Source of the DNA: Anaerocolumna cellulosilytica
Lineage (GTDB): Bacteria > Bacillota > Clostridia > Lachnospirales > Lachnospiraceae
NCBI RefSeq assembly: GCF_014218335.1
Contig: NZ_AP023367.1
Coordinates: forward strand, 1,737,501-1,801,500
Direction: 5' to 3'
Length of the DNA stretch: 64,000 bases
Shown here: piece after piece, positions 27,876-36,109 of the stretch
How the letters are laid out: each line of letters begins with the position of its first letter
Position numbering within the stretch: the stretch's first letter is position 1
Program-made: the position numbers and the translations under genes
Notes under the pieces: generated by a model
The model's input: the letters and a program-made list of their open reading frames with translations, nothing else
What the model was told of the DNA's origin: nothing
The model's database searches: none

Positions 27876-28910
27876 ATGCTATCAATAGAAAAGAGTATTC
27901 AGGCAAAGGCCTATGCATTGGGATATGAAAAATGCGGTATTGTGCCTATTCATAAGTTGGATGGTTATGAAGAAAAGTTAAAAGAACGGATAGAAAAGGT
28001 ACCGGAATCAGAAAGATTCTATCAAGGGCAAAAGAGGTTGCTTAATCTGAACAATACATATCCATGGGCAAAATCGGCAGTAGTCCTTGCACTTTCCTAT
28101 AACAAATATAAGGTTCCGGAGCAGGTAAAGGGACACATTGCAAAATCTTATTTGTTTGATGTACGGATTGATAAAAATTCGGTTGAATACAATAACAGAC
28201 AGAAGTTTGAACAGTATTTGGGGAAGTTAGGTATAAAAGCAGAAAATAATAAAAAATTTGGTATAGTAGGGATGAGATGGGCAGCCTTACAGGCAGGTCT
28301 TGGAGTGGTACGCCGCAATAATTTTTTTTATACGGAATCCGGTTCCTGGAATCATATAGAAGCCTGGTTGATTGACAAGGATATAGAGCTGTTGGAGGAA
28401 AAATCCCTTGCACCCTGTCCAGCAGGCTGTAGCAAATGTATTGGCAGTTGTCCCACCAAGTCCCTCTCAGAAGCTTATACTATGTCACCTACAAAATGTA
28501 TTTCTTATCTAACAACGTTTGGAGGGCGTGAACTATACCAGGAGCCGCTTGCGGGGAAATTCGGGGACTGTATTTATGGGTGTGATATTTGTCAGGATGT
28601 TTGTCCCATGAATGCAAAAGAATGGAAGGGCAGGGAAGAATTTCCCGGACTTTCTGAAATTATACCCAATTTGAGTCCGGAAAATATTATGAGTATGAGG
28701 CAAGAGTATTACACTGCTAAAATTCAGCCAAAATTTTTCTATTTAACAGATAAAGAACTATGGAAATGGCAGGTTAATACTTTGAATTATATGGATAACC
28801 AATATAAGGATGAGTATAGAAAATATATCTTAAAGGCCTGTGAAAGTGAATATACCCAGGTTCGGAATATGGCCCTTATTATTATTAAGAATAGACTGCT
28901 GGCTGTATAG
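27876..28910 (+). CDS. QueG-like double [4Fe-4S] protein (epoxyqueuosine reductase family)
   Basis: A 344-residue protein with two cysteine clusters of the C-x3-C-x2-C-x3-CP kind: Cys181/185/188/192 in CPAGCSKCIGSCP and Cys232/236/239/243 in CIYGCDICQDVCP. The C-terminal segment EYTQVRNMALIIIKNRL resembles the HEAT-like repeats of Bacillus QueG. QueG reduces epoxyqueuosine to queuosine in tRNA using a cobalamin cofactor. This protein is divergent enough in its N-terminal part that a related reductase role is possible. No queuosine synthesis gene is nearby. Start follows AGGAGG. Confidence 0.75.
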   Translation: MLSIEKSIQAKAYALGYEKCGIVPIHKLDGYEEKLKERIEKVPESERFYQGQKRLLNLNNTYPWAKSAVVLALSYNKYKVPEQVKGHIAKSYLFDVRIDKNSVEYNNRQKFEQYLGKLGIKAENNKKFGIVGMRWAALQAGLGVVRRNNFFYTESGSWNHIEAWLIDKDIELLEEKSLAPCPAGCSKCIGSCPTKSLSEAYTMSPTKCISYLTTFGGRELYQEPLAGKFGDCIYGCDICQDVCPMNAKEWKGREEFPGLSEIIPNLSPENIMSMRQEYYTAKIQPKFFYLTDKELWKWQVNTLNYMDNQYKDEYRKYILKACESEYTQVRNMALIIIKNRLLAV

Positions 28911-28999
28911 GGGTTATGCTATAGCAGAGATGTCAGGATGCAAAAGACATAAGCCTAGGATTTATATAGGAAGTTGTCGTGTTGACATATGGCTTTCAC

Positions 29000-29028
29000 T
29001 TGACAAAGAAGAAGCTGTGTATTAATGT
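29000..29028 (+). promoter_or_regulatory. Predicted promoter of the MarR gene
   Basis: TTGACA (29000-29005) and TAATGT (29023-29028) with a 17-bp spacer, about 40 bp before the MarR start. A second TTGACA at 28982-28987 has no matching -10 box. Confidence 0.6.
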
Positions 29029-29067
29029 AAAATATACATAATTTATACAAATAAGAGAGAGTGCACC

Positions 29068-29505
29068 ATGAATAAAAAAACAGACCTAAAATTAAAGGAT
29101 TGTGCCTGTAAGAGACTTAGAATGTCAACCCGGATTGTGACTCAGTTTTATGATAATGCCTTTCGCAAAGCTGGGTTAAAATCCACCCAGTACTCACTGC
29201 TTAAGGATATAGCCTCCAGGCAGGGCGGAATCTCGGTAAATGAACTTGCAAATCTATCTCTGATGGACCAGACAACAGTCACTAGAAATATTGAAATTTT
29301 ACGTAAGAATGAACTAATAACGGTGAAAACAGCAGATATAGATTCCCGAAAGAAATGTATTGCAGTCAGTGAAGCTGGGAAAGAAAGACTTACAGAGGCA
29401 ACACCAATATGGAAAGAGACCCAAAGACAGGTACAAGAGTTAGTTGGAGAAGAAAAATATGAGGCATTTTTAGAGGTTTTATCCTGTTTGGAGAACCTGA
29501 AATAA
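29068..29505 (+). CDS. MarR-family transcriptional regulator
   Basis: A 145-residue winged-helix protein. The recognition region SVNELANLSLMDQTTVTRNIEIL is followed by the wing ITVKTADIDSRKKCIAVSEAG. The N-terminus is cysteine-containing (LKDCACKRLRMSTRIVTQFY), a pattern found in MarR proteins annotated as resistance or redox regulators. It is preceded by its own promoter, and the convergent GH105 gene is separated by a bidirectional terminator, so it is probably monocistronic. Target unknown; it could regulate the upstream QueG-like gene. Confidence 0.88.
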   Translation: MNKKTDLKLKDCACKRLRMSTRIVTQFYDNAFRKAGLKSTQYSLLKDIASRQGGISVNELANLSLMDQTTVTRNIEILRKNELITVKTADIDSRKKCIAVSEAGKERLTEATPIWKETQRQVQELVGEEKYEAFLEVLSCLENLK

Positions 29506-29553
29506 ACGGGGATTAGTATATAGACCATAATACATGGGGTTATTAAGGCAAAT

Positions 29554-29614
29554 AAAAAGGATACACCATACAGATTTCCTTATAAGTGGAATGCTGTACA
29601 GGGTATCCCTTTTT
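29554..29614. terminator. Bidirectional terminator
   Basis: AAAAAGGATAC (29554-29564) pairs with GTATCCCTTTTT (29603-29614), with A-run and T-run on opposite sides, between the MarR stop and the convergent GH105 stop. Confidence 0.8.
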
Positions 29615-29617
29615 AAA

Positions 29618-30718
29618 TTAAAGTGTTTCAGCTAGGTTCATTTCTGCACACATTAAGATAAAGGCCCCGGCACCATGTAAATCATTAACACTAGTAGGAC
29701 GGTTAATATAGTGAGTGTAATCCCCAATACCGGTGCCAATGCATACACCATCAATTACGATACCGCCATTTTCATCGTATTTCAGACGGTTTATAACGCC
29801 GTCAAACCCTTTCCAGGCATACTTAAGATAGATTTTGTGAAGGTAACCCATTCTGACAGCCTTTGCCAGTGCACATACAAACAGGCAGGTGCAAGAGGTT
29901 TCCAACCAGTTATCAGATTCGTTCACTTTGTCAACCACCTGATACCAAAGGCCTGTTGACTCATCCTGAAATGGTACTAAGGATTTTAATAAATCTTGGA
30001 GTATTAAGACAAGCTCCGGTTTTTTGGAATGCTCCTCCGGTAAGTAATCAAAAATGTCAAGTAAAGCAACCGGATACCAGCCAATCGCACGTCCCCAGAA
30101 TTCAGGAGCCTTTCCGGTAGCAGGGTGAGCCCAGATAGCTTCTCTGGTTTCATCCCATCCATGATAAAGAAGACCGGTTTTAAAGTCTCTGGTATGCTCA
30201 TACATTAATAATGCCTGATGGGTAATTAAATCAAAATATTCGGGATACGCAAAGGTCTTACCAAAGTGTACTGAAAAAGGACCGCCCATGTACAGACCAT
30301 CTAGCCACATCTGATTTGGATAAATTTCTTTATGCCAAAATCCTCCCTGGGAATTGGTTTTCCAACCTTTTACCAAAGGAATCAAGGTATGAAGAGCTGT
30401 TTTATAGCGTTCGTCTTTTGTCTTTTCATACAGGTGAAAAAGCAGGATGCAAGGCTGCAGGTCATCTAGTTGAGTCGCATCATATTCGGTTACTTTACCA
30501 TCTTCATCGATGATACTGTCTACCCAGTCCTTTATATAATTATAATATTTTTCATCTCTATTTTGAAAATAGCATTGTTCCATTCCTGAAAGGAAAACAC
30601 CCTGATGATAATGGAATCGGCCTTTAGGCGGTAACTCCTCCGGGCGGTATTTCGCCATAAGTGTATCACAGGCAAGTTCACCGTAATAAAGCGGTGTTTT
30701 TTCTCTAACGGTTGTCAT
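29618..30718 (-). CDS. GH105 unsaturated rhamnogalacturonyl hydrolase
   Basis: A 366-residue cytoplasmic enzyme of the YteR/YesR family. It shows FHYHQGVFLSGMEQCY near residue 35, the catalytic region QMWLDGLYMGGPF with Asp140 (Asp143 in YteR), the WGRAIGWYPVAL segment and the C-terminal NDLHGAGAFILMCAE. These enzymes remove unsaturated galacturonyl residues from oligosaccharides released by pectate or rhamnogalacturonan lyases. The start at 30718 follows AAGGATGG; longer in-frame starts have no site. It is divergent from an AraC regulator, which likely controls it together with the GH43 and GH95 genes. No lyase is present in the window. Confidence 0.92.
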   Translation of the reverse strand: MTTVREKTPLYYGELACDTLMAKYRPEELPPKGRFHYHQGVFLSGMEQCYFQNRDEKYYNYIKDWVDSIIDEDGKVTEYDATQLDDLQPCILLFHLYEKTKDERYKTALHTLIPLVKGWKTNSQGGFWHKEIYPNQMWLDGLYMGGPFSVHFGKTFAYPEYFDLITHQALLMYEHTRDFKTGLLYHGWDETREAIWAHPATGKAPEFWGRAIGWYPVALLDIFDYLPEEHSKKPELVLILQDLLKSLVPFQDESTGLWYQVVDKVNESDNWLETSCTCLFVCALAKAVRMGYLHKIYLKYAWKGFDGVINRLKYDENGGIVIDGVCIGTGIGDYTHYINRPTSVNDLHGAGAFILMCAEMNLAETL

Positions 30719-30887
30719 ATCAGCATCCATCCTTTTTAAAGTTATTATTGTATAAAACATCTGTAAATATATCTATATGTTACTGCATTAATCTGTACAT
30801 TATTTGCTTAAAACATCTATTTCTTCTTATTTTTTGCTATTATTATAAAAAAAATTCCTATATAATAAGGTATAAGGAGGAAGTAGG

Positions 30888-31730
30888 ATGAGCAAACGGA
30901 ACTTTGTACTTAATAATTTTGCGGATATTTTCTCTGTATCCAGAAAAAAACAAGCCAATCATATTATGCCGTACAGTCATTTTCATAGCTCCTATGAGGC
31001 ATATTACTTGTTAGAGGGAGAAAGACAGTTTTTTATCAAGGACAGAACAATCGTCATTAAGGCAGGAGATTTAATTATTATACAACCTGATGTGTTACAC
31101 AAAACAGCCAATGGGAATTATCCAGAGCATGAAAAAATTATACTTAATTTTAAAGAAGAGTTTATACCTGCCTTTAGAGGTGATTTGTTTAAAAAGCTTT
31201 ATTCTGCCTTTGATGAGGATTATCTGGTGATTCATTTCACTCTGCAATATAAAATACAGGTCGAGGATATGTTACAGCGGATTGTACAAGAAGCCAGAGA
31301 GAAGAAGGGAGCTTATGAAATCTATATACAAAGTCTTGTATTGCAACTGTTGATTTTGTCCTCCCGGTACTTAGAAGAACATATTATGGAGCCCTTAGAA
31401 TATCTTAATCCCATGCATGAACGAATCAGTGAAATTGTACGTTACATTAATAAACATTATAAAAAAGAATTATCTCTGCCGTATCTGGCAGATAAATTCT
31501 TTGTCAGCCCTTACTATTTAAGCCATGCCTTCAAAGAGGTAACTGGTTTTACCTTTGTAGAATATGTGAATAGTGTACGGATTAAGGAAGCGAAAAAGTT
31601 GTTAGAAGAAACCAACTTAAAGGTATATTTTATAGCAGCTAAAGTGGGTTATGGAAGTATAACACATTTCGGTCGGGTATTTAAAGAAATAACCGGACAT
31701 GCACCTCTTTATTATCGTAAAAAGAAATGA
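30888..31730 (+). CDS. AraC-family regulator with cupin domain
   Basis: A 280-residue regulator with an N-terminal cupin ligand pocket (HFHSSYEAYYLLEGERQFFI, about residues 26-45) and a C-terminal double helix-turn-helix (about 180-278), including LPYLADKFFVSPYYLSHAFK and VGYGSITHFGRVFKEITGHA. It lies between the divergent GH105 gene and the GH43 gene, so it is a good candidate activator for both in response to a plant cell-wall sugar. Start follows AAGGAGG. Confidence 0.92.
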   Translation: MSKRNFVLNNFADIFSVSRKKQANHIMPYSHFHSSYEAYYLLEGERQFFIKDRTIVIKAGDLIIIQPDVLHKTANGNYPEHEKIILNFKEEFIPAFRGDLFKKLYSAFDEDYLVIHFTLQYKIQVEDMLQRIVQEAREKKGAYEIYIQSLVLQLLILSSRYLEEHIMEPLEYLNPMHERISEIVRYINKHYKKELSLPYLADKFFVSPYYLSHAFKEVTGFTFVEYVNSVRIKEAKKLLEETNLKVYFIAAKVGYGSITHFGRVFKEITGHAPLYYRKKK

Positions 31731-31859
31731 ATTTTACTATGTCAAGGTACATCATTTAGCAAAGCAATAAATGGCATAAAGCCATTCTTTAATTGGCATG
31801 CAGTTTTATCAAAATAAAGTTATGATTAATTAAATTACTGTATTAGGTAAACTGTATAC

Positions 31860-31886
31860 GCGATTAAAGGTCGCAGATTGGAGCTA
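31860..31886 (+). promoter_or_regulatory. P2-type hairpin and ribosome binding site before GH43
   Basis: GCGATT (31860-31865) pairs with GGTCGC (31869-31874) around AAA. AGATTGGAGC (31875-31884) then precedes the ATG at 31887. This matches the P2 plus AGAYGGGAGC module of the LoaP leader; the preceding CTGTATAC resembles its linker. An upstream P1 is only weakly formed (TTAC/GTAA). Confidence 0.45.
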
Positions 31887-33452
31887 ATGGTGAAAGAATT
31901 TGATGGTAACAAAAGCAACAGAGAGTACTGTAATCCGGTACAGAGAGGTTTTTTTCCTGACCCCTCGGTAATTAGGGTGGGTGAGGATTATTATATGGTT
32001 AATTCCTCTTTTCAGTACTTTCCGGCAATACCCATATCCCATTCTAAGGATATGGTACATTGGCACATAATAGGGCATGCAGTGGTGAACACAGAGTATC
32101 TGCCTATGGAAGATATTAAAGATTCCCATGGAATCTGGGCACCGGATATATCCTATGTAGACGGTACATTCTATATCTTTGCTACTTTGCGATTAAACGG
32201 TGATGGTGGCAGGGGCAACAATGTTCTTCGCAGACAACTAATGGTAACTTCAAAAACTCCAGAGGGACCTTATTCAAAGCCGGTATGGCTGGAGGCAGAT
32301 GCTATTGACCCGTCTCACTTTGTGGACGAAGACGGCAAGCATTATATGGTAATAGCAAGTGCTGCCACGGTTTATGAGATAAGCAGTGATTGCACCAAGT
32401 TAATAAGTGGTCCGAAGGTTGCTTGGCCAGGTACGGGAGAGAGATGCCCGGAAGGTCCACATATTATGAAAAAGGACGGTTGGTATTATGCCATTGTTGC
32501 CGAGGGTGGAACCGGTTATGGCCACGGAATCAATGTGGCACGTTCAAAAAATCTGTATGGTCCTTACGAAGAATGCCCCTATAATCCGGTTATCAGACAA
32601 AAAGACCCGAAGGCTTCTCTTCAAAGAACCGGTCACGGTAAACTGGTACAGACTCAAAATGGAGACTGGTGGATATATTATCTGCTGGGAAGACCCAATG
32701 AAGGAAAATTTACCACGGTTGGAAGGGAATCAGGACTAGATCCGGTCACCTGGACAGACGACGGATGGTTTATTGTAAATGAAGGAAAAGGGCCAAGTCT
32801 GGTTCAAAAGGCACCCATGTTACCGGAATGTATCTATGAAAGAAATACTATGGATGATTTTGATAAGGAAACTCTTAATCTGGAATGGGAGTTTGTACGG
32901 CTGCCGGATAATGGTTCATGGTCTCTGACAGAAAGGCCGGGATATTTTAGAATATGGACCAGAGACGGTCAGCTTCATGAAATCAAAGCAAAGAATACAC
33001 TGCTTCGCAGAGAACAAGAGTTGAGTTATAAAGCGGAGACAAAGCTAGAGTTTTATCCTGAGCGTAATGGAGAACAGGCCGGACTAACCTGTTATTACAG
33101 TACGGCAACTTATGTCAGGTTCAGTTTATGCTATGAAGAGGGAAGAAAGCTGCAACTGGTTATAAATAGAAATCATGGGGAAGAGCTAATGGCAGAAGTA
33201 AAAGACATAAAAGAGGCCCCGGTTTATCTAAAAGTGGAAGTTGATAAATTAACCAGGAGCTTTTACTACAGTTATGACGGAATAGCTTGGGAAAAAGCAG
33301 GAGTTCTTACAGATTGTATTTATTTGTGTGATGAAGGGGTACCAGATGATCCCAAGAGACATACCGGAACCTTAGTTGGTATCTATGCAAATAACGGAGG
33401 TTGTGGCAGCAGAAGACCGGCAGATTTCGATTATTTTAAATATGAAGATTAA
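31887..33452 (+). CDS. GH43 beta-xylosidase/alpha-L-arabinofuranosidase
   Basis: A 521-residue intracellular GH43 enzyme without signal peptide. The five-blade propeller carries base Asp25 in FFPDPSVI, pKa-modulating Asp141 in DAIDPSHF and acid Glu189 in GERCPEGPHI. A C-terminal beta-sandwich of the GH43-associated concanavalin type (about 320-520) contains TCYYSTATYVRFSLCYEE. Such enzymes release xylose or arabinose from short arabinoxylan oligosaccharides. The start at 31887 (ATG) is preferred to an upstream in-frame TTG at 31878. Followed by GH95 behind a structured leader; both are probably regulated by the adjacent AraC protein. Confidence 0.92.
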   Translation: MVKEFDGNKSNREYCNPVQRGFFPDPSVIRVGEDYYMVNSSFQYFPAIPISHSKDMVHWHIIGHAVVNTEYLPMEDIKDSHGIWAPDISYVDGTFYIFATLRLNGDGGRGNNVLRRQLMVTSKTPEGPYSKPVWLEADAIDPSHFVDEDGKHYMVIASAATVYEISSDCTKLISGPKVAWPGTGERCPEGPHIMKKDGWYYAIVAEGGTGYGHGINVARSKNLYGPYEECPYNPVIRQKDPKASLQRTGHGKLVQTQNGDWWIYYLLGRPNEGKFTTVGRESGLDPVTWTDDGWFIVNEGKGPSLVQKAPMLPECIYERNTMDDFDKETLNLEWEFVRLPDNGSWSLTERPGYFRIWTRDGQLHEIKAKNTLLRREQELSYKAETKLEFYPERNGEQAGLTCYYSTATYVRFSLCYEEGRKLQLVINRNHGEELMAEVKDIKEAPVYLKVEVDKLTRSFYYSYDGIAWEKAGVLTDCIYLCDEGVPDDPKRHTGTLVGIYANNGGCGSRRPADFDYFKYED

Positions 33453-33457
33453 GCGAA

Positions 33458-33569
33458 TGTGAAATCACACAGACGGGAGTTAAGTTGAAAAAACAAAAGG
33501 TGTTTTTTCAACATCCTGATTTAAACGTGTGCAAGTGCAAATAGACTAGAGCACACAGATGGGAGCTTT
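33458..33569 (+). promoter_or_regulatory. Tandem structured leader of the GH95 gene
   Basis: Upstream partial copy: TGTG/CACA (33458-33461 with 33466-33469) followed by AGACGGGAGT (33471-33480). Full copy: P1 with 11 perfect pairs (33484-33494 with 33502-33512) around loop AAAAGGT, linker CCTGATTTAAAC (33515-33526), P2 GTGTGC (33527-33532) with GCACAC (33551-33556), then AGATGGGAGC (33557-33566) and ATG at 33570. Linker and post-P2 sequence match the LoaP leader while stem sequences differ. Confidence 0.6.
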
Positions 33570-35870
33570 ATGAAGTATAGTACGATGTTTTACACAAAAC
33601 CGGCAGATGTGAATCCTAGAAACCCCGAGGCTTGGAATGATGCACTTCCTATAGGGAATGGCTCCCTTGGTGGCATGGTTTTTGGAGGAATTGAAAAAGA
33701 GCGTATTCAGTTAAATGAGGATACGTTATGGTATGGTAGCGGCGGCAGAGACCGTGTTAATCCGGATTCTATGAAATACCTACAGGAGATTCGCAATCTA
33801 TTAAAAGCAGGTAAAATAAAAGAGGCACAAAGACTAGGTGAATTAAGTATGGTGGCGGGGCCTGAGGGAGAACGAAATTATACAACCGCCGGGGATGTAA
33901 CGTTGAATTTTGAACTGGATAAAGAAGCAGCTACAGACTATAAGAGAACTCTTGATTTGGAAAAGGCAATTGCCGGAACTACCTACAAGTTAGGTGGAGT
34001 CATCTATGAAAGAGAGGCTTTTGTTAGCAATGTACATAATGTGTTAGTAGTGAGAATGAAAGCCAGTGAAAAAGGTGCACTTCATTTTATTCTTGCATTA
34101 TCCAGGGCAAAGTATCTGAATGAGAATAAAGCAGTGGGTGATAATAAGATTCAGTTAAGTGGAATAGAAGGAGGAAATGGTGTATCCTTTTGTGTAGCTG
34201 CTAAAGTAGTGGATACGGATGGAAAGGTGTATACCATTGGTAACAGGGTATTACTAGAGGAGGCTTCAGAAGCAACTTTGCTGCTTACGATTCGTACCAG
34301 CTATTATGGAGAGAATCCGGAGAAATGGTGCGAAAAGACACTGGAAGCTGCACAGCAGTATTCCTATGATGAACTTAAAACAGAACATATTAAGGATTAT
34401 CAAGCTTTGTACAATAGAATGTCTCTTACCATGAAAGAAGATAAAGACTTAGCAGAGTTGCCTATTGACGAACGTCTTCAAAAGGTAAAGGATGGTCAGG
34501 TCGACTTAGGACTAATCGCCATGTATTTCAATTTTGGACGTTACCTGCTTATTTCCTGTAGCAGACCGGGAACTATGGCTGCTAATTTACAAGGAATATG
34601 GAATAAAGATTTTAATCCCCCTTGGGACAGCAAATTCACTATAAATATTAATACAGAGATGAATTACTGGCCGGCAGAGATATGTAATCTGTCCGAATGC
34701 CATATGCCGCTCTTTGATTTACTAACAAAAATGCTTCCAAGTGGTAAAAAAGTAGCGGAAAAAATGTATGGCTGCAGAGGCTTTGTAGCGCATCATAATA
34801 CCGATGTGTGGGGAGACTGTGCACCTCAGGACATTTATATGCCTGCAACTATATGGCCAATGGGAGCAGCATGGTTGACAACACATATCTGGGAGCATTA
34901 TCTCTTTACCCTGGATGAAGCATTTTTAAGAACCTACTTTGAACTAATTAGAGAATGTGCCTTGTTTTTCAGAGATTATCTATTTGAAAATGAAGAGGGA
35001 CAGTTGGTAACGGGCCCTAGTGTATCACCGGAAAACACCTATATTCATCCCAGTGGGGATAGGGGAACCCTATGCATTGGACCATCTATGGATAGCCAGA
35101 TTATTACAGATATCTTTAAACAATATTTAGAAGCAGCCCGGATACTTAGATTAGAAGATGATTTAGGTGAGGAAGTAAAAGCAATGATTTCAAAGCTTCC
35201 CAAGCCCTCTGTGGGTAAGCATGGGCAGATTAAAGAATGGGCAGTGGATTATGAAGAAGCAGAGTTAGGTCATCGTCATATTTCACACCTGTATGCCTTA
35301 TATCCTTCGAATCAGCTGACCTATGAGCGAACACCGGAGCTTATGAAGAATGCCAGAATTACCTTAGAGAGAAGGCTGTCTAATGGCGGAGGTCATACCG
35401 GGTGGTCAAGAGCCTGGATTATTAACATGTGGGCTAGATTAAGAGATGGAGAGGAAGCGGGTAAAAATGTTCAGGCCATCCTTGCCAAATCCACAGCTAT
35501 CAATTTATTTGACATGCATCCGCCTTTTCAGATTGACGGTAACTTTGGAGCATGTGCTGGTATTGCTGAAATGCTGGTACAGAGTCAGGCTGAGATTATT
35601 CACTTCCTTCCGGCACTGCCTGACACTTGGGTGGAAGGCACCATCATGGGGATAAAAGCAAGAGGTAATATTGAGATGGACGTATCCTGGAAGGATGGAG
35701 AAGTTACAAAATTAGTAATCCGTTCCTTAAGCGGAAGAGCTGCAAGGTTTGTAGCACCAAATAGCCTCTGGTTAAAAAACACGGAGGGTGAAGTTACTAT
35801 CAAAGAAGAGGAAGCAGGCTTTTTATTAGCCGGTAATGGTAGCAGTTATTCCTGCTGCTTTGAGAAATAA
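33570..35870 (+). CDS. GH95 alpha-L-fucosidase/alpha-L-galactosidase-type hydrolase
   Basis: A 766-residue cytoplasmic enzyme of family GH95. The N-terminal beta domain starts KPADVNPRNPEAWNDALPIGNG and has GGIEKERIQLNEDTLWYG. The helical barrel contains NTEMNYWPAEICNL, TGPSVSPENTY (a glutamate in the position of the family's general acid) and HPPFQIDGNFGACAGIAEML (aspartate and asparagine of the active site). Known members cleave alpha-1,2-L-fucose or L-galactose from xyloglucan, glucuronoxylan or mucin glycans. In this hemicellulose setting a plant side chain is the likely target. No signal peptide. The long structured leader is discussed separately. Confidence 0.92.
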   Translation: MKYSTMFYTKPADVNPRNPEAWNDALPIGNGSLGGMVFGGIEKERIQLNEDTLWYGSGGRDRVNPDSMKYLQEIRNLLKAGKIKEAQRLGELSMVAGPEGERNYTTAGDVTLNFELDKEAATDYKRTLDLEKAIAGTTYKLGGVIYEREAFVSNVHNVLVVRMKASEKGALHFILALSRAKYLNENKAVGDNKIQLSGIEGGNGVSFCVAAKVVDTDGKVYTIGNRVLLEEASEATLLLTIRTSYYGENPEKWCEKTLEAAQQYSYDELKTEHIKDYQALYNRMSLTMKEDKDLAELPIDERLQKVKDGQVDLGLIAMYFNFGRYLLISCSRPGTMAANLQGIWNKDFNPPWDSKFTININTEMNYWPAEICNLSECHMPLFDLLTKMLPSGKKVAEKMYGCRGFVAHHNTDVWGDCAPQDIYMPATIWPMGAAWLTTHIWEHYLFTLDEAFLRTYFELIRECALFFRDYLFENEEGQLVTGPSVSPENTYIHPSGDRGTLCIGPSMDSQIITDIFKQYLEAARILRLEDDLGEEVKAMISKLPKPSVGKHGQIKEWAVDYEEAELGHRHISHLYALYPSNQLTYERTPELMKNARITLERRLSNGGGHTGWSRAWIINMWARLRDGEEAGKNVQAILAKSTAINLFDMHPPFQIDGNFGACAGIAEMLVQSQAEIIHFLPALPDTWVEGTIMGIKARGNIEMDVSWKDGEVTKLVIRSLSGRAARFVAPNSLWLKNTEGEVTIKEEEAGFLLAGNGSSYSCCFEK

Positions 35871-35900
35871 CAGTACTGATGATATCTGACGGATAATAAG

Positions 35901-35946
35901 AGGGTACACTATTTCAGATGAAAAAGTGTGCCCTTACTTTTATTTG
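35901..35946 (+). terminator. Terminator after GH95
   Basis: AGGGTACACT (35901-35910) pairs with AGTGTGCCCT (35925-35934, one G-U pair), followed by a T-rich tail. Confidence 0.75.
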
Positions 35947-36109
35947 AAGCAGATATCATATTGTGTTATATTTCTATTACGAAGTATATTTATGATACAA
36001 TGGCAGGGGTATGCAATAAAAGATAAAGAGTTTTCCACTTATCTAGTGTAGATTAAAGAGAAAGGATGGAATATATAGGGTTTATAATTGGGGTAAAAGA
36101 GGAGAAGCT

